Source: Collinsella bouchesdurhonensis (GTDB taxonomy: Bacteria > Actinomycetota > Coriobacteriia > Coriobacteriales > Coriobacteriaceae). From it: a DNA stretch of 64,000 nt. Both the position numbers and the translations under genes were made by a program. Below are positions 60,257 through 64,000 of the stretch, in pieces; positions within the stretch are counted from its first letter, which is position 1; each line of letters begins with the position of its first letter. The notes below the pieces were generated by a model, which was not told the DNA's origin, did no database searches, and saw nothing but the letters and a program-made list of their open reading frames with translations. The stretch covers positions 165,974 to 229,973 of the forward strand of contig NZ_LT699742.1 of assembly GCF_900155365.1 (NCBI RefSeq), in the 5' to 3' direction.

Positions 60257-61021
60257 ATGTCGGACGCGCAAAACACGGGCCGGCTTGGGGCAGAGCGCCT
60301 CGAGATTGCATGCAAGGTCGCCTCCATCGTTCTTTTTGTTGCCGCCTTTATGCTGGCTGCGGTTGGCACTATTCATCTTGCCGTGCTGCCGGGCATCATT
60401 GAGTCTCATTTGCGCAACGTTGCGATCGAGATGGCGCTCTTGGCATTACTTCTTGCAGTCGCGAGCACGGCTGTGGGCGTAATGGGCATCATGGTTGTCT
60501 GCCACAACTATGATGCGAAGCGTTTGTTCTTGGCCTCATCGGGGCTGGCGGCATTCGCGATCGTTGGCGTCTTGCTGGCAAAATTTGTGATTCGTGGAAT
60601 CTTTGGCATGGGAAGTCTTACGAGGCCGGGCATGCTCGTTGTGTTGTGCTCGGCCGTCATCGCATTTGCGTGCGTACAGATGCTGCCCAAGAAGCCCGTA
60701 GCGGAAGATGCCGAGGCTGAACCCGACAAAGATGCCGAAAGCGATGGTGCCGAAAATTCTGTCGAGGATGCCGCCGAGCTGGACGATGCCGATGCGCACG
60801 AGAGTGAAGCACCCGCTGTCGAGCCCGAGTTTGAGTCGGGAGATGCGCCTGACGATGACGCTGCGAACGATGAGGATGCGAACGACGATAGCCCCGCCGA
60901 TGTCGAGGCTGCTGCCGATGCGGATCTCTCTAGCGAAGATGCCTCTGTTATTGATGACGACCTTGAGGACGACGGTCCTGCCCAGGGGGCTCACTTTGGC
61001 AAGCCGCGTGACGATCGGTAA
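60257..61021 (+). CDS. Four-helix membrane protein with long acidic tail
   Basis: The 254-residue protein of unknown function has four transmembrane helices (about 18-150) and a cytoplasmic or external tail of about 95 residues made almost only of Asp, Glu, Ala and Ser. The ATG at 60257 follows GAAAGG. The acidic tail may bind cations or basic proteins; this is a guess. The sirtuin gene follows by 71 bp. Confidence 0.7.
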   Translation: MSDAQNTGRLGAERLEIACKVASIVLFVAAFMLAAVGTIHLAVLPGIIESHLRNVAIEMALLALLLAVASTAVGVMGIMVVCHNYDAKRLFLASSGLAAFAIVGVLLAKFVIRGIFGMGSLTRPGMLVVLCSAVIAFACVQMLPKKPVAEDAEAEPDKDAESDGAENSVEDAAELDDADAHESEAPAVEPEFESGDAPDDDAANDEDANDDSPADVEAAADADLSSEDASVIDDDLEDDGPAQGAHFGKPRDDR

Positions 61022-61092
61022 CCGTTCCCGCTCGCGAAGGCCACGCACGCACTTGTGCGCTATGCTGAATCAAGGCAAACAAGGAGGCGCAC

Positions 61093-61845
61093 ATGGCGGA
61101 GGCTATAACCAATGCTGCCGAGGCCCAGCAGGCCCTGGCAAGGTTGTTCGAGACGCACGAGCACGCAGTGTTCTTTGGCGGTGCGGGCGTGTCCACGGCG
61201 AGTGGAATTCCGGATTTTCGCAGCGTGGATGGCCTATATCATCAGCAGTTCGACTATCCGCCCGAGACGATGCTCTCGCATTCGTTCTTTGTGTCCCATA
61301 AGCCGGACTTCTACAATTTTTATCGCAAGAAGATGATTGCGCTCGACGCAAAGCCCAATCGCGCGCACACCAAGCTCGCCGAGCTGGAGGCAGCGGGCAA
61401 GCTCGATGCCGTGGTGACGCAAAATATCGACGGTCTTCACCAGATGGCGGGCTCGAAGAACGTCTTTGAGCTGCACGGCTCGGTGCATCGCAACGTTTGC
61501 CAGCGCTGCGGCAAGACTTACGATGCCGCGTGGATTATGGCGCGTGAGCACGAGGACGCGCAGGGCGTGCCCATATGTCCCCTGTGCCGCGGCGAGATCA
61601 AGCCCGATGTCGTTCTTTACGAGGAGCCTCTCGATGACAACGTGGTCAACGGTGCGGTGGAAGCCATCTCCCATGCGGACATGCTCATCATCGGCGGCAC
61701 TTCGCTCGTGGTCTATCCCGCGGCGGGCCTCACTCGTTTTTTTAACGGGGACAAGCTCGTAATCATCAACCGCGACCCCACACCGCAAGATCATAATGCC
61801 GACCTCTTGATTTCCTGCGACATCGCAGCTGCCTTCGATTTTTAA
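61093..61845 (+). CDS. cobB: Sir2-family NAD-dependent protein deacylase
   Basis: The 250-residue enzyme has GGAGVSTASGIPDFRS, TQNIDGLHQMAG with the catalytic-region His in ELHGSVH, and a zinc ribbon CQRCG...CPLC. It removes acetyl or other acyl groups from lysines with NAD+. Length and motifs are normal. The ATG follows AAGGAGGCG. It is probably cytoplasmic. Confidence 0.93.
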   Translation: MAEAITNAAEAQQALARLFETHEHAVFFGGAGVSTASGIPDFRSVDGLYHQQFDYPPETMLSHSFFVSHKPDFYNFYRKKMIALDAKPNRAHTKLAELEAAGKLDAVVTQNIDGLHQMAGSKNVFELHGSVHRNVCQRCGKTYDAAWIMAREHEDAQGVPICPLCRGEIKPDVVLYEEPLDDNVVNGAVEAISHADMLIIGGTSLVVYPAAGLTRFFNGDKLVIINRDPTPQDHNADLLISCDIAAAFDF

Positions 61846-61966
61846 GTCCTGCAGGCGGATACAATAGGGTGTCATGCCCCGCGTTTGCATCTGTGCGCGG
61901 CATCATACGCATATCATCGTGCCGGTAGCCTGGCTATTGGCATGTACAGTTTTCGAAAGGACATCT

Positions 61967-63739
61967 ATGGCTCACGACACCAAAGTCTGGCGCTGCGGGA
62001 AGTACGAGCTCAAGTTTGATCGCCCGCGCATCATGGGCGTCCTCAACGTTACGCCCGATTCCTTTAGCGACGGCGGCGAGCACATGGATACCGAGGCCGC
62101 CATCGCGTACGGCCTCAAGATGCTCGACGACGGCGCCGACATCATCGACGTGGGCGGCGAGTCCACACGCCCCGGCTTCACGCCCGTCTCTCCCGACGAA
62201 GAGGCGCGTCGCGTGCTGCCGGTGATTCGCGCGCTTGCTCAGCGCGGAGCCATTGTCTCGGTCGATACACGCCATGTCGAGGTGGCCAAGGCCGCCGTGC
62301 GCGTTGGCGCCTCTATCGTCAACGACGTGACGGGCTTCACCGATCCCAAGATGCTCGACTTTGTGACAACTAACAACTGCGGTGTGGTGGTCATGCACGC
62401 GGGCGAGCTTACCGCGCCCGCGCATGCGCACACCGCCGTGCAGCTGGATACCTCTGCCGCTGCTTTTGTGGCCGAGAAGGCCCGCGCTGCCGCAGAGAGT
62501 GCGGTCGCGGCGCGCAAAAGCCGCAATACCAAGCGCAGCCTGATCCAGCCCCTGCTTCCCTTTGACGAACTTCCGGCAGACATTGTGCCCGAGAAAAACG
62601 ATAAGAAGAAGCCCACCAAGGGCAAGGATGCTGCCGCTAAGGACGCCGAGGTGTCGGACGCCGCCGAGACGTCATCCGACGCTCCTTCTGCCGAGGCTAT
62701 CGGTGCGGCGCTCGCCGGTTCTGCCATCGAGACCACGGCTGCCGCGGTTGTTGCCGATACCGCCCAGCCCGAGCCCGATGCGCTCGCCGCTGTTATGGCT
62801 CGCTCCGTGCATCGCGAGGAAGCCTACGTGAGCACCTCGCAGTTGCGCCGCTTCACCATGCCCGATTCTGCCCCCATCATGCGTCGCGTCATGGGCTTTT
62901 TGTCCGACCAAGCGCGCGCCCTTATGCAGGCGGGCGTGGCACGTGAGCGCATCTGCATCGATCCGGGCGCCGGCTTTGGCAAGACTGCGAACGAGGACAT
63001 CATCATCCAGCGCGAGACGGCCAAGATGGCCTCGCTCGGCTACCCGCTGCTGTGCGCGGTTTCGCGCAAGCGCTTCGTGGGCACCGTCTCGGGCGTGGCA
63101 GATGCTACCGAGCGCGACGCTGCCACCTTTGGCGTGTGCCTGGGCGCCATCCAGGCTGGTGCGAACATCGTGCGCGTGCATGACGTGGCCGGTTTCGCGC
63201 AGTTCCTCAACGGCTATTGGGCAGTTGCCAAGCCGCAGCCGCGCCGCGCGTTCGTGGCCCTCGGCTCCAATCTGGGCCGCCGCTTGGATAATATCCGTGC
63301 TGCCAAGGACCTTATTGCCGAGATTCCCATGACCTGTGTTTCCAATTGTTCGCGCATCTACGAGAGCGAGCCTGCCTACGAGGAGCGCCAGGAGCCCTTT
63401 GCCAATGCCGTTATCGAGATTCGCACCGAGCTCGCTCCGCTTATCCTGCTGGATCAGCTCATGGAGGTCGAGAACAAACTGGGGCGCAATCGCACCAAGA
63501 GTGCGCGCGCCAACGGGCCACGCACGCTCGATTGCGACCTTTTGTGGATGGAAGGCGAGATTCACGGCGGCGATAAGCTGCGCCTGCCGCATCCCAAGCT
63601 GGGCGAGCGCGATTTTGTGCTTGTGCCCCTCGAGGACCTTATGCACGACCCGGCGCGTTTCTTCCGCTATGAGGGCGTGGACGTAAAAGAGCCCGAGGAC
63701 CGCGTGGGCCATATTGTGGGCGAGCTGGGCTCGCTGTAG
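61967..63739 (+). CDS. folP: Fused dihydropteroate synthase-HPPK with large insertion
   Basis: The 590-residue protein fuses dihydropteroate synthase (about 15-425) and 6-hydroxymethyl-dihydropterin pyrophosphokinase (about 430-590). DHPS shows MGVLNVTPDSFSDGG, GGESTRPG, IDPGAGFGKT and a late AVSRKRF. HPPK shows ALGSNLG and NGPRTLDCDLL. These carry out consecutive folate-pathway steps. In DHPS the MHMRGTPxTMQ segment is replaced: it begins MHAG (residue 143) and then runs into about 155 residues of alanine-, lysine- and acid-rich insertion before the fold resumes at about 302. The ATG at 61967 follows GAAAGG; the ORF upstream has no site. Confidence 0.9.
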   Translation: MAHDTKVWRCGKYELKFDRPRIMGVLNVTPDSFSDGGEHMDTEAAIAYGLKMLDDGADIIDVGGESTRPGFTPVSPDEEARRVLPVIRALAQRGAIVSVDTRHVEVAKAAVRVGASIVNDVTGFTDPKMLDFVTTNNCGVVVMHAGELTAPAHAHTAVQLDTSAAAFVAEKARAAAESAVAARKSRNTKRSLIQPLLPFDELPADIVPEKNDKKKPTKGKDAAAKDAEVSDAAETSSDAPSAEAIGAALAGSAIETTAAAVVADTAQPEPDALAAVMARSVHREEAYVSTSQLRRFTMPDSAPIMRRVMGFLSDQARALMQAGVARERICIDPGAGFGKTANEDIIIQRETAKMASLGYPLLCAVSRKRFVGTVSGVADATERDAATFGVCLGAIQAGANIVRVHDVAGFAQFLNGYWAVAKPQPRRAFVALGSNLGRRLDNIRAAKDLIAEIPMTCVSNCSRIYESEPAYEERQEPFANAVIEIRTELAPLILLDQLMEVENKLGRNRTKSARANGPRTLDCDLLWMEGEIHGGDKLRLPHPKLGERDFVLVPLEDLMHDPARFFRYEGVDVKEPEDRVGHIVGELGSL

Positions 63740-63827
63740 TTTTGTTTGATTCGGCCCCCGCTTGGGCGGCAGACGTGGATATTCGCGCCTCTGCTCAAAC
63801 GGAGCGTTTTGTGTTGAAGGAGTGCTT

Positions 63828-64000
63828 GTGGGCGAGATGATTGCCGGCGAGTTGCCGCAGATCGTGTTTGAGGAGTCGGTGACGTCGACTAATGATGTGG
63901 CGATCGAGCGCGGCCGCGAGGGCGCGCCACACGGCTGGGGCGTGTGTGCGCGGGAGCAAACGGAAGGTCGCGGTAGGCGCGGCCACGTATGGGCCGTGCT
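63828..64000 (+). CDS. birA: Biotin-protein ligase, 5' part (runs off the window)
   Basis: Fifty-seven codons are visible from a GTG after AAGGAG. They show the start of the BirA catalytic domain: ESVTSTNDVAIERG, then REQTEGRGRRGHVW, with the biotinyl-AMP loop GRGRRG. It attaches biotin to carboxylase carrier proteins. It has no N-terminal DNA-binding domain, so it is the single-domain ligase type. Confidence 0.88.
   Translation, partial: MGEMIAGELPQIVFEESVTSTNDVAIERGREGAPHGWGVCAREQTEGRGRRGHVWAV

Overview
The window is about 64 kb of GC-rich, densely coded bacterial chromosome. The gene set points to an anaerobic gut Actinobacterium of the class Coriobacteriia, most like Collinsella. The pointers are the small SRP RNA, an NRAMP-related magnesium transporter of the kind known from Eggerthella, a BilS-like flavodoxin, heterodimeric drug-type ABC exporters and an energy-coupling-factor (ECF) transporter. 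This placement is inferred from protein content; no 16S gene is present. Almost everything is chromosomal housekeeping or transport. I found no transposase, integrase, phage gene or CRISPR array.

Left part (1-20 kb). A GntR/UTRA regulator faces an amino-acid ABC protein that fuses two near-identical binding domains to its permease. Then come a MurE-type ligase, a DUF362 ferredoxin-like protein, a HlyIII membrane protein and a CNNM/CorC-type transporter. A cluster of envelope proteins follows: YtxH, PRC-barrel, and two tandem polysaccharide-deacetylase paralogues, one of which has lost all its catalytic motifs. A structured leader precedes an MgtE-like CBS protein that overlaps an NRMT-type magnesium transporter. 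DeoR, LemA and TetR genes close this part.

Middle (20-48 kb). A hairpin-rich patch carrying a tRNA 3' fragment lies next to tRNA-Ser(UGA). Next are a TadA-glycerate kinase fusion, a PatB/MalY aminotransferase, SRP RNA, a heterodimeric ABC exporter, a RelB/PIN toxin-antitoxin pair, a BilS-like flavodoxin, a class II aldolase, a large nested palindrome, an LtaS-like sulfatase-fold enzyme, a nitroreductase with adenine deaminase, Kup, RlmKL with a degenerate N-terminal methyltransferase, a flavin reductase and xanthine phosphoribosyltransferase. A second heterodimeric ABC exporter is translationally coupled to a MarR regulator. A tyrosine phosphatase, an acyltransferase and a fragment of an MFS transporter follow.

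Right part (48-64 kb). Pyridoxamine kinase with a TIGR04076 protein faces glmU-prs. A translationally coupled operon carries a secreted beta-propeller, EcfT, a fused EcfA1-EcfA2 and an S component. NhaA, exonuclease III, an acidic-tailed membrane protein, a sirtuin and a dihydropteroate synthase-HPPK fusion with a very large insertion follow. The window ends inside a biotin-protein ligase.

The most unusual items are the deacetylase pseudoenzyme beside its active paralogue, the TadA-glycerate kinase fusion, the RlmL half lacking its NPPY motif, the DHPS insertion, the SBD-SBD-permease protein without a neighbouring ATPase, the MgtE-like/NRMT pair with a leader that can fold in alternative ways, and the nested palindrome near 30.1 kb.
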